From Streptomyces sp. 150FB (GTDB taxonomy: Bacteria > Actinomycetota > Actinomycetes > Streptomycetales > Streptomycetaceae): a stretch of DNA of 56,086 nt. Position numbers and translations under genes: made by a program. Each line of letters begins with the position of its first letter. Position 1 is the stretch's first letter. The stretch lies in NCBI RefSeq assembly GCF_000818195.1, contig NZ_JTHL01000001.1, positions 8,257,077 to 8,313,162 on the forward strand, read 5' to 3'. This document shows positions 17,192 through 24,546 of the stretch, piece after piece. The notes under the pieces were generated by a model that was given only the letters and a program-made list of their open reading frames with translations, did not search any database and was not told where the DNA came from.

Positions 17192-17848
17192 CTACTCGCA
17201 GATCTTGACGCTGCTGACGTAGTCGAGTTTCTTTCTCAGGACATAGCCGGTCGCGCTCCCGGCGAGAGCCTCGTCGACCGTGCCGTAGTAGCGGTCATCG
17301 ACGGGCGCGGGGTAGCCGGCGGGCTCCTGTCGGAAGAACAGGGTCCCTGAGGCCACGTCGCCGATGGGCTCTCCCCGCGCATCCCAGATCTGAGCCTTGT
17401 TGTTCACCCGGTACTCCTGCCGCTGCTGACAGACCCGTGTCGGTGACGGTTTGGGCGTGGGACGTCTCGACGGGGCGGACAAGAGGGGCGGATTCGGGGC
17501 TCGTAGTGGTGGCGCGGGCGTCGGTCGGAGGGTCGGGGGGAGGGGCGGCGGGAGAGCCGGTGGTGTCGACGAGGTGCTCGGCGTGGGTGCTGTTGTCGTC
17601 GGTGGGGCCGGCAATCGCCCCGGGGCAGCACTTGGCGCGGACTGGGCGGGCGGAGTGGACCGAGCGGACTCCATGAGGGCGTAGCCGATGATGAGAACAG
17701 CCGCGCACACCACCACCAGAACGGCGCTCAGGGCTTTCAGCGAGGGTCCGTTGCGTTGGACGGCGTTGTCCCCGACCACAACGGACTCGGGCCCGCTCAC
17801 GACAATGCTGCGCGGTTTGTCCTCGCAGCCGCCGGGACACTTTGTCAC
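17192..17848 (-). CDS. Unknown membrane-anchored protein with Pro-rich linker
   Basis: A 218-residue protein with a GTG start. The N-terminal 35 residues are hydrophilic (SVVVGDNAVQRNGPS), then one membrane segment (LSAVLVVVCAAVLIIGYAL, about 38-56), a Pro/Ser/Thr-rich linker (about 60-135) and a C-terminal extracellular domain of about 80 residues with two Cys (VCQQRQ and KICE) that could form a disulfide. The end part (QIWDARGEPIGDV..FFRQEP..GYVLRKKLDY) resembles a small SH3-like beta domain, which is inference. The start lies 3 nt after the stop of the upstream 95-aa gene, so the two are an operon. I do not recognise a named family. Confidence 0.7.
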   Translation of the reverse strand: MTKCPGGCEDKPRSIVVSGPESVVVGDNAVQRNGPSLKALSAVLVVVCAAVLIIGYALMESARSTPPAQSAPSAAPGRLPAPPTTTAPTPSTSSTPPALPPPLPPTLRPTPAPPLRAPNPPLLSAPSRRPTPKPSPTRVCQQRQEYRVNNKAQIWDARGEPIGDVASGTLFFRQEPAGYPAPVDDRYYGTVDEALAGSATGYVLRKKLDYVSSVKICE

Positions 17849-17851
17849 CGG

Positions 17852-18139
17852 TCAGTGAAAGTGGTTGGTCTGGCGGCTCTTGTCCCCGACCAGAACACCT
17901 TTGCCGTCGTACACGGAAACGGTGTACTTCGGAACGTCGCGATCAGGTTTGTCCGCCTGCCCGATGCCCTCACCAGGGTCGCCGGCGGACCGCTCCTCGC
18001 CGACCGCGGTACTTCGGCCGCGGCGCGTCAGGGAGATCAGTCCGTCCCAGACGTTCCGCCCGACACGCCGGACCGTCTCCGTCACCCCGGCCGTCACTCC
18101 CGCGACCAGGGCCTGGGTCGCCAGTTCCGCCTCGGACAT
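17852..18139 (-). CDS. Small hypothetical protein
   Basis: A 95-residue protein, MSEAELATQALVAGVTAGVTETVRR, with an amphipathic helical N-terminus and a polar C-terminus (YTVSVYDGKGVLVGDK). No signal or membrane segment is clear. It is followed after 3 nt by the membrane-anchored protein gene, so the two probably work together. An AGGGGG lies just upstream of the ATG. Family not recognised. Confidence 0.65.
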   Translation of the reverse strand: MSEAELATQALVAGVTAGVTETVRRVGRNVWDGLISLTRRGRSTAVGEERSAGDPGEGIGQADKPDRDVPKYTVSVYDGKGVLVGDKSRQTNHFH

Positions 18140-18668
18140 TGTTCCCCCTTCACCGACTTACCAACTCTTCGACCGACATGGGTCGTTGCGGCCCAGTATG
18201 GTCAAAACGCCTCCCCGCCTCGCGGGTGACGGCACCCGGACATGGTGCTGACCTCGGGGGACGTCGGATCGTGTTCGCTCGGACGAGTGATGCCGCCTCG
18301 GTCTGCCCGTACAGCCGGGGGAGGCCGTTCGCCGGGACACGGAGTGGCGTACGCAGTGATCCAACCGATTTGCCTCACATGGCGTCAAGTGCCGCTTGAT
18401 CACTGCTTGGCATCGAATCGCGACCGGTTGTGCCGAATGTCCAGTGGAACACATCACAATCTGCCGTTTGCTTCAGATTTTTCATTCACGAGGGGCCCAT
18501 GGCGCGATCCCATGGTCACGATAGGGTCCGCAGCGTTGACGCCCCGTTCTTCGGGGCCCAACATCCGTCCAGATTTGCGCCGTTCGCGGTACAACTCACC
18601 CAACCTGACGGTCGGCGGGCTCATATGGCTTGGCGTCTGTCGGGATGATTTCAGTCTGAGGAGGCTCG
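18140..18668. other. Intergenic region between the small-gene pair and the conservon
   Basis: About 530 bases without a convincing gene; frames here lack the G/C third-position bias of the neighbours. The segment around 18400-18480 is less GC-rich and should hold the divergent promoters. A small inverted repeat (tcaag/cttga at 18385-18389 and 18395-18399) is present. No -10/-35 pair could be assigned with confidence. Confidence 0.5.
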
Positions 18669-21197
18669 GTGTCCTCGCACGAAGGGGCCGCTTCCGGGCG
18701 GCCGCCTGCCCGACGGCGCAGCCGTGGCCGTACGATCGTCGCGTTCATGGAGCGCTGGTCGTTCGGCAGAAAGCTCTACCTCCTGGTGATGGTGCCCGTC
18801 ATCGTCGTCGCCGCGATGCTGGCCTACGTGGTGACCAACCAGGTCGTGGAGGCCCGGCACGCCGCCGACGCCGCCTCCCTCGTACGTGACAGCGAGAGAG
18901 TCGCGACGCTCATCGACAACCTCCAGACCGAGCACCGGCAGGCACTGCTGCTCTCCGTGCGCCAGCAGGCCTCGCAGACCGGCGTCGAGACCCCGTCGAA
19001 CGCCACCTACATACAGGCCCAGCACGCGGTCGACGCCCAGGTCGAGCAGGTCAGGGACGGGTTCGGTCCCCGGCTGCCGGCCGCGGAGTCCGCCGCCATG
19101 GACTCCATCGGCAAGCTCAGCGGCCTGCGGCAGATGATCGGCCGGACGTACATACCCGCCGACAACATCGACCCCACGTACACGAGTCTGGTCGAGAAGC
19201 TGATCAGCGGCCTCGGGCTCGGCACCTCGGCCATCAGCTCGCCCGGCTCGGCCGAGAGCAGGCTCGACGCGCTGCTCGGCGCCGACGCCGCCCACGCGGC
19301 CTTCGAGATCAGTGTGTTCGGCGCGCAGACCGGCGGTGCCAACGCGATCAACGAGTTCGCTCGCGGGGTCGGCGACCGCCGCCAGTACGACAACGCCGCC
19401 GACCTCTTCAAGTCGCTGTCCCCGCAGGCGCAGGGGCACGAACTGGACGGCATGGAGCGCGGCTCCCAGCAGAGCATCATCGAGGACCAGTACAACGCCC
19501 AACTCGTCGACCCCACTTCGCTCCAGGCGCAGACGCCGGACAAGCTGCGGGTCGCGATCAACGACGCACTGGGGAACGAGCCGGCCTACGCCGCACAGGC
19601 CAAGGAGCGGCTGGCCGTCACCCACTCCCTGATCAACAAGATCGCGGCCGACGCCGAAGACGCGTCAAGTCAGGCCTGGCGGCACACCATCACCCTGCTG
19701 GTCGGCGCGGTGCTCGCGCTCGCCGCCTGGCTGCTCTTCTCCTTCCTGGTACGCCGCTCGGTGGCCCGCCCGGTGCGGGTGCTGACCGTCGCGGCCCAGG
19801 AGGTCGCCGACGCGACGGGGCGCGAACTCGCCCGGGTCGCCGACGACGAGTCCGCCGAGACCGGACCGCCACGGCTGCGTGAGGTGCCCGTCCCCGTACG
19901 CGACGAAATCGGCGCGCTGGCCGAGGCGTTCAACCATGTGCAGGCGAGTGCGTCGGCGCTGTTGGAGCGTCAGGTCACCGTGCGCGGTAACGTCGAGAAG
20001 ATGTTCGGGAACATCGGCCACCGCGTCAGCAACCTGGCGTCCCGTCAGCTCGACCTCATCGAGGGCCTCGAACAGTCGCAGACCGACCCCGAACTGCTCC
20101 GCCCGCTCTACCAGATCGACAACATCGCCACCCGGCTGCGCCGCAACGCCGAGAGCCTCCAGGTGATCGCGGGCAAGCGGGAGGCCGCCGAGGACATCGA
20201 CGCGCAGGGGCCCACCGGCCTCGCCGACGTCCTGCGCGCCGCGCTGAGCACCATCGGCGGCTACGAGCGGGTCTCCCTGCGCCCGGCACCCGAGGTGGCC
20301 GTGGTCCCCGCCGTCGTCAGCGACTTGACACTGATGCTGGCCGAACTGCTCCAGAACGGTGTGTTCTTCTCGCCCGCGCACACCCTGGTCGATGTGGCCG
20401 TCACGGTGGACTCCCCGGCAGAGGGCGTCGTGATCGAGATCATCGACCACGGCATCGGGATCCCCGCCGAACAACTCGTCGAGGAGAACGCCCGGCTGCT
20501 GAGCCGCGAACGCCTCGACCTCGCGCCGACCAACGTGCTCGGCCTGTTTGTGGTGGGACGCATCTCCCGGCGCTTCGGCATCGGCGTGGGCCTCGGACGC
20601 ACCTCGGGCGGCGGTGTGACGAGCACCGTCTCGATCCCGGGCGACCTGCTCCTGCCCGCCAGCGCCATCCCCTCCCGGACGGCGCCGGCCGACCCGTACC
20701 GCGCGATCCCGTCCTCGACCTCAGGACGGCAGCCCCGGCCGGCCCTGGTGGCGGCGGCGCCGCACGAGAGCGGTCTGCCGAGGCGCGTCTCGCGCCGGGA
20801 CGGGGACGAGTCCCCCGGCGGGCCGATCGCCGCCGCACAGCGCGGCGGGCTCGACGACCAGCCGCGGCACGATCAGGCGGGCAGTGACCAGCCCCGCCAG
20901 GACCCCGCTCGGGACCAGCATGTGCGCGACCGCGCGCAGGACGACGACTACCTGGAAACCATTTCCCGCCCTCTGCGCCGCCGTGTGCGCGGCGCGACCC
21001 TGGACCGGGCGGCGTCCCGTCGCCCGACCGCCGCTCCCGCTCCGCAGCGGCATCCCGTGGACGCGGCCGGTGTCCGCAGCGAGCTGGAGGATTTCGAGGC
21101 CGCCACCCGGCGGGCACGAGAAGACTCCGCCCGTGGCAGGACACCATCGGTGCCGCGGCCATCACTCACCCCGGAAGGACCCGGCAATGACGGATGA
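18669..21197 (+). CDS. cvnA: Conservon sensor kinase-like protein CvnA
   Basis: An 842-residue membrane protein with a GTG start after GAGGAGG. TM1 is at about residues 36-60 (LYLLVMVPVIVVAAMLAYVV) and TM2 at about 338-360. The roughly 280 residues between are a nitrate/nitrite-sensor-like helical extracellular domain, followed by a HAMP-like linker and an HATPase domain with N-box LAELLQNGVFFSP (about 555) and G-box DHGIGIP (about 595). The last 180 residues are low-complexity Pro/Arg/Asp-rich. No clear phosphoacceptor H-box is visible, as is typical of CvnA. It overlaps cvnB by 11 nt. CvnA proteins are thought to work with CvnB, C and D as a membrane complex resembling an eukaryotic G-protein receptor system. 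Confidence 0.92.
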   Translation: MSSHEGAASGRPPARRRSRGRTIVAFMERWSFGRKLYLLVMVPVIVVAAMLAYVVTNQVVEARHAADAASLVRDSERVATLIDNLQTEHRQALLLSVRQQASQTGVETPSNATYIQAQHAVDAQVEQVRDGFGPRLPAAESAAMDSIGKLSGLRQMIGRTYIPADNIDPTYTSLVEKLISGLGLGTSAISSPGSAESRLDALLGADAAHAAFEISVFGAQTGGANAINEFARGVGDRRQYDNAADLFKSLSPQAQGHELDGMERGSQQSIIEDQYNAQLVDPTSLQAQTPDKLRVAINDALGNEPAYAAQAKERLAVTHSLINKIAADAEDASSQAWRHTITLLVGAVLALAAWLLFSFLVRRSVARPVRVLTVAAQEVADATGRELARVADDESAETGPPRLREVPVPVRDEIGALAEAFNHVQASASALLERQVTVRGNVEKMFGNIGHRVSNLASRQLDLIEGLEQSQTDPELLRPLYQIDNIATRLRRNAESLQVIAGKREAAEDIDAQGPTGLADVLRAALSTIGGYERVSLRPAPEVAVVPAVVSDLTLMLAELLQNGVFFSPAHTLVDVAVTVDSPAEGVVIEIIDHGIGIPAEQLVEENARLLSRERLDLAPTNVLGLFVVGRISRRFGIGVGLGRTSGGGVTSTVSIPGDLLLPASAIPSRTAPADPYRAIPSSTSGRQPRPALVAAAPHESGLPRRVSRRDGDESPGGPIAAAQRGGLDDQPRHDQAGSDQPRQDPARDQHVRDRAQDDDYLETISRPLRRRVRGATLDRAASRRPTAAPAPQRHPVDAAGVRSELEDFEAATRRAREDSARGRTPSVPRPSLTPEGPGNDG

Positions 21198-21654
21198 CTT
21201 CACCACCAACCCGGCGACAGCCGAGGGGCTCGGTGAATCCGCAGCGAAATTCACCTGGCTCCTGGAGCGCTTCGCGTCGGAATCCGCAGGCGTACTCGAT
21301 GCCATCGCCGTCTCCTCCGACGGCATGCTCATCGCTGTCTCCCGGCGCGACGGCCACGCGGACTCCGAGCGCCTCGGGGCGGTGATCTCCGGCATGCTGA
21401 GCCTGGCAGCCGGTGCCTCCGCCAACTACGGCCTCGGCGACCTCAGCCGCGTCATCATGGACTACCTCGGCGGGCGGCTGCTCGTGTCCGCGCTCGGCAG
21501 CGGCGCCGTGCTCGGCGTGGTGGCGGCGAAGGAGGCCAAACTGGCCGACGTCGCCTACGAGATGACACTCTTCGTCGAGCGGGCCGGCGCGGTGATCAGC
21601 CCGGAGCTGATAGTCGAGCTCCAGAAGCAGGTCACTTCGGCGCCGGCCGGCTGA
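21187..21654 (+). CDS. cvnB: Conservon roadblock/LC7 protein CvnB
   Basis: A 155-residue roadblock/LC7-domain protein. After a short N-terminal tail come FTWLLERFASESAGVLDAIAVSSDGMLIAVSRRD and GDLSRVIMDYLGGRLLVSALGSGAVLGVVA, the beta-alpha core of the family. Roadblock proteins act as regulators of small GTPases, here CvnD. It overlaps the cvnA 3' end, indicating coupled translation. Complete and of normal length. Confidence 0.93.
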   Translation: MTDDFTTNPATAEGLGESAAKFTWLLERFASESAGVLDAIAVSSDGMLIAVSRRDGHADSERLGAVISGMLSLAAGASANYGLGDLSRVIMDYLGGRLLVSALGSGAVLGVVAAKEAKLADVAYEMTLFVERAGAVISPELIVELQKQVTSAPAG

Positions 21655-21685
21655 GCCGTGGAAGAAACGGGGAGGAAGAACCGTC

Positions 21686-22099
21686 ATGGCGGCCGGTGAC
21701 CCAGCAGCCGACGTAAGCCACGAAACCGGTCAGGACCCGGTCAGTCGCGCTCCCGCGATCCGGCCCTTCCTGCTGACCTCGGGAAGGGTGGCGGACGCGA
21801 GCAACGCGCTCCCCATCGAGACCCAGGTCGTGGCGACCGCGGCGGCACTCGCGATCCTCGACACCTTCTCCTTCGAACCGTTGGCCATCGTCTCCGTCTG
21901 CCGGCAACCACAGTCGCTCGCGGAGATCGCCGCTCACCTCCATCTGCACCTCAACGTGGTCCGGGTGCTGGCCGAAGACCTCCGGGTCAAAGGACATCTG
22001 GCTGTGTACGAGCCGGATACCAGGACCGCTCAGGACTCCTCGATTCTGCAAAGGGTTATCGATGGGCTACTCGCCATCCCCGACTCCCCGGACGTATAG
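21686..22099 (+). CDS. cvnC: Conservon DUF742 protein CvnC
   Basis: A 137-residue DUF742 protein, MAAGDPAADVSHETG, with the family core RPFLLTSGRVADASNALPIETQVVAT and a winged-helix-like C-terminal half (SLAEIAAHLHLHLNVVRVLAEDLRVKGHLAVYEP). Its 3' end overlaps cvnD by 38 nt. The winged-helix appearance is consistent with protein or DNA contact, but the molecular role in conservons is not established. Confidence 0.92.
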   Translation: MAAGDPAADVSHETGQDPVSRAPAIRPFLLTSGRVADASNALPIETQVVATAAALAILDTFSFEPLAIVSVCRQPQSLAEIAAHLHLHLNVVRVLAEDLRVKGHLAVYEPDTRTAQDSSILQRVIDGLLAIPDSPDV

Positions 22100-22697
22100 C
22101 CCGACCGGTGCCGAGACCGACGCCGGCCCGGCCGTCCAGGGAACCGTTCAGCCGCCGCTGCCGGTGAAGATGGTGATCGCGGGCGGCTTCGGCGTGGGCA
22201 AGACCACCTCCGTGGCCTCGATCTCCGAGATCACACCGCTCACCACCGAGGCGTCGATCACCTCGGTCTCCGCCGATGTCGACGACCTCGCCCACACGCC
22301 GTACAAGGCGACGACCACGGTCGCCATGGACTTCGGCTGCATCACCATCGACCCGACGCTCAAGCTGTACCTGTTCGGGACGCCGGGCCAGGAGCGCTTC
22401 AAGTTCATGTGGGACGACCTCGTCCAGGGCGCCCTCGGCGCGCTGGTGATCGTCGACACCCGCCGGATGGACGACTGCTACGTGGCCGTCGACTACTTCG
22501 AGGACAAGGGGATCCCCTTCGCCGTCGGGGTCAACCACTTCGAGGGCGAGGTCAGGCACACCATCGACGAGGTGCGCTGGGCGCTGGACGTCGAGGAGCG
22601 CGTACCGCTGTTCACCTTCGACGCCCGCGACCGCGGATCCGTACGGGACGCGCTGCTGACCGTACTCAAGGTCGCCCTGGCCAGAACCGCCGCCTGA
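22062..22697 (+). CDS. cvnD: Conservon GTPase CvnD
   Basis: A 211-residue small GTP-binding protein. G1 is GGFGVGKTTS (about residues 41-50), the switch region follows, G3 is FGTPGQERF (about 107), and the base-recognition motif appears as GVNHFEG rather than NKxD. It is the conservon GTPase, presumably cycling under CvnA/CvnB control at the membrane. Start at 22062 overlaps cvnC by 38 nt; the family N-terminal tail is Ser/Thr/Pro-rich as here. Confidence 0.92.
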   Translation: MGYSPSPTPRTYSPTGAETDAGPAVQGTVQPPLPVKMVIAGGFGVGKTTSVASISEITPLTTEASITSVSADVDDLAHTPYKATTTVAMDFGCITIDPTLKLYLFGTPGQERFKFMWDDLVQGALGALVIVDTRRMDDCYVAVDYFEDKGIPFAVGVNHFEGEVRHTIDEVRWALDVEERVPLFTFDARDRGSVRDALLTVLKVALARTAA

Positions 22698-22814
22698 CGC
22701 GGGGGGTCGCGCGGGCCGAGTGTTTCAGGTGCGTGGCCAGGTGGCCGGAGGCCTTCTGCGTTCCGGACAGTGCCGCCTACATTGTCCGGGCCGACAACAG
22801 AATGTGGGGCCGAC

Positions 22815-23303
22815 ATGTCAGTCACCGACGAATACCTGGCCAACAACGCGTCCTACGCCGCCTCGTTCGAGGGGCCGCTGCCGTTGCCCCCCTCGCGCCA
22901 CATCGCGGTCCTGGCCTGCATGGACGCGCGCCTCGACGTCTATCGCATCCTCGGGATCAAGGACGGGGAGGCGCACGTCATCCGCAACGCGGGGGGCGCC
23001 GTCACCGACGACGAGATCCGCTCTCTCGCCATCAGCCAGCGGCTGCTCGGCACCCGCGAGATCGTGCTGATCCACCACACCGACTGCGGAATGCTCACCT
23101 TCACCGACGACGCGTTCAAGCAGGGCATCGAGAAGGAGACCGGCCTGCGCCCGCCGTGGTCCGCGGAGGCGTTCCCCGACGTGGAGGAGGACGTACGGCA
23201 GTCGCTGCGGCGCGTGCGGACGAGCCCGTTCGTCCCGCACACCGACTCCGTACGCGGATTCGTCTTCGACGTGGCCACCGGGCTGCTCAACGAGGTGGTC
23301 TGA
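22815..23303 (+). CDS. Beta-carbonic anhydrase
   Basis: A 162-residue beta-class carbonic anhydrase with zinc ligands Cys and Asp in ACMDARLD (about residues 35-42) and His-x-x-Cys in HHTDCGM (about 87-93). It converts CO2 and bicarbonate in the cytoplasm. The ATG at 22815 was chosen over an upstream in-frame start because MSVTDEY is the usual N-terminus and GGGGC precedes it. It follows cvnD after 117 nt, so co-transcription with the conservon is possible but not shown. A convergent hairpin follows. Confidence 0.9.
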   Translation: MSVTDEYLANNASYAASFEGPLPLPPSRHIAVLACMDARLDVYRILGIKDGEAHVIRNAGGAVTDDEIRSLAISQRLLGTREIVLIHHTDCGMLTFTDDAFKQGIEKETGLRPPWSAEAFPDVEEDVRQSLRRVRTSPFVPHTDSVRGFVFDVATGLLNEVV

Positions 23304-23316
23304 GCGCGGACCGCTC

Positions 23317-23344
23317 CGCCCCGCCGGGCCACCGCGGCGGGGCG
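23317..23344. terminator. Convergent hairpin between carbonic anhydrase and DUF5753 regulator genes
   Basis: Perfect 10-bp GC arms (23317-23326 with 23335-23344) with an 8-nt loop in a 58-nt gap between convergent stops. Confidence 0.65.
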
Positions 23345-23361
23345 TGGCGCGTGGGCGCCGG

Positions 23362-24225
23362 TCACAGCTCCCGGCGGAACTTCTCCAGGAGCTCCTTCGT
23401 ACGGCTCGTCGACTCCGCGTGTGCCACGACCCGGTCCATCGCCTCCATGTGCTGGGAGACCTCGCTGTCCTCGTCCAGGTAGAGCGCGCCGGTGAGGTAT
23501 TCGATGTAGACCATGTCGGGCACTTCGGGCACACCGAAGCGGAACAGGACGAACGGGCTGTACGTGCCGGGGTGGTGGCCGGAGGAGAACTCGGCGATCT
23601 GGATCGTGACGTTCGGCAGCTCGGCCACCTCCATCAGCCGGTCGATCTGGGCCCGCATCACGGCCGCCGAGTTGACGGGGCGGCGCAGCACCGTCTCGTC
23701 CAGCACGGCCCAGTAGGCGGGCGCGTCGGGGCGGGTGAGCAGATCCTGGCGCTCCATCCGCAGCGCGACATGGCGCTCGATCCGGTGCGGGTCGGTCATC
23801 CGGCCCACGGCCCCGGTGGTGAGGATCTCGCGGGCGTAGTCCTCGGTCTGGATGAGGCCGGGCACGAAGTGCGGCTCGTAGGTACGGATGGTCCTGGCGG
23901 CCTCTTCGAGGCTGACGTAGCCGCTGAACCAGTCGGGCAGCACGTCGTGGAAACGCTGCCACCAGCCGGGCCTGTTGGCCTCGTCCGTCAGCCGGAGGAA
24001 GACGGCGGCCTCGTCGTCGGGGACTCCGTACGCGGGCAGCAGGATCTGGAGATACGGGATCTTGAGCGTGACCTCGGCCATCTCCATCCTGCGGATGGTC
24101 GCCGCGGTCACCCGCAGCAGCTTGCCGGCCTCGTCCCTGCTCAGCCCCGCCTTGGTGCGGCGGGCCTGGAGCTGCCTGCTGAGGACGAGCTGGCCGATCG
24201 TCGGGGCGGATCGTGGCTCGCTCAC
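23362..24225 (-). CDS. Helix-turn-helix regulator with Scr1/DUF5753 domain
   Basis: A 287-residue XRE-type DNA-binding protein. The HTH lies at about residues 10-65 (LSRQLQARRTKAGLSRDEAGKLLRVTAATIRRMEMAE) and the rest is the DUF5753/Scr1-associated domain (FVPGLIQTEDYAREIL, ERQDLLTRPDAPAYWAVLDETVLRRPV, SPFVLFRFGVPEVPDMVYIEY). The GTG start at 24225 has GGGGGA 8 nt upstream; the longer ATG frame at 24354 is less likely. Such regulators usually have a DUF397 partner immediately downstream; here a hairpin and a convergent gene follow, so it is an orphan. Confidence 0.87.
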   Translation of the reverse strand: MSEPRSAPTIGQLVLSRQLQARRTKAGLSRDEAGKLLRVTAATIRRMEMAEVTLKIPYLQILLPAYGVPDDEAAVFLRLTDEANRPGWWQRFHDVLPDWFSGYVSLEEAARTIRTYEPHFVPGLIQTEDYAREILTTGAVGRMTDPHRIERHVALRMERQDLLTRPDAPAYWAVLDETVLRRPVNSAAVMRAQIDRLMEVAELPNVTIQIAEFSSGHHPGTYSPFVLFRFGVPEVPDMVYIEYLTGALYLDEDSEVSQHMEAMDRVVAHAESTSRTKELLEKFRREL

Positions 24226-24384
24226 ACCGCGTCCCCCAGCACCGGTGACATGCCGGGCAGTCTGCCACAGCGGGCGCGGCGAGAACACGGTTATGTGAGA
24301 TGACTGCCGGTCAACATCGGTTCCCCGGCGCAGACCTGACACAACGTCGGCCATGGGCCCGGGAACGGGCGCCGAGGCGGGAGA

Positions 24385-24546
24385 CCGGCGTCACGGTGGT
24401 GTACGTGCCTGACCCGGGTGGTCGAGGGGATCCCCGACCGCCGCGACGTCTTCCAGTCCCCGGCCGGACAGCGGATGAACAGCGACATCACCCTGTGCCG
24501 CAGCCGGGCGAAGTCCGAGGTGCTGGCGGTCGATGTGTGCGAGGCG
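24385..24546 (+). pseudogene. Possible gene remnant with strong coding signature
   Basis: The frame through 24418 (VVEGIPDRRDVFQSPAGQRMNSD..) has almost only G or C in third positions up to about 24546, unlike ordinary intergenic sequence. It has no good start and then runs antisense into the neighbouring minus-strand gene. A second frame just upstream (GVTVVYVP) looks coding too, suggesting a frameshift near 24410. It is probably the remains of a plus-strand gene. Family not recognised. Confidence 0.3.
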
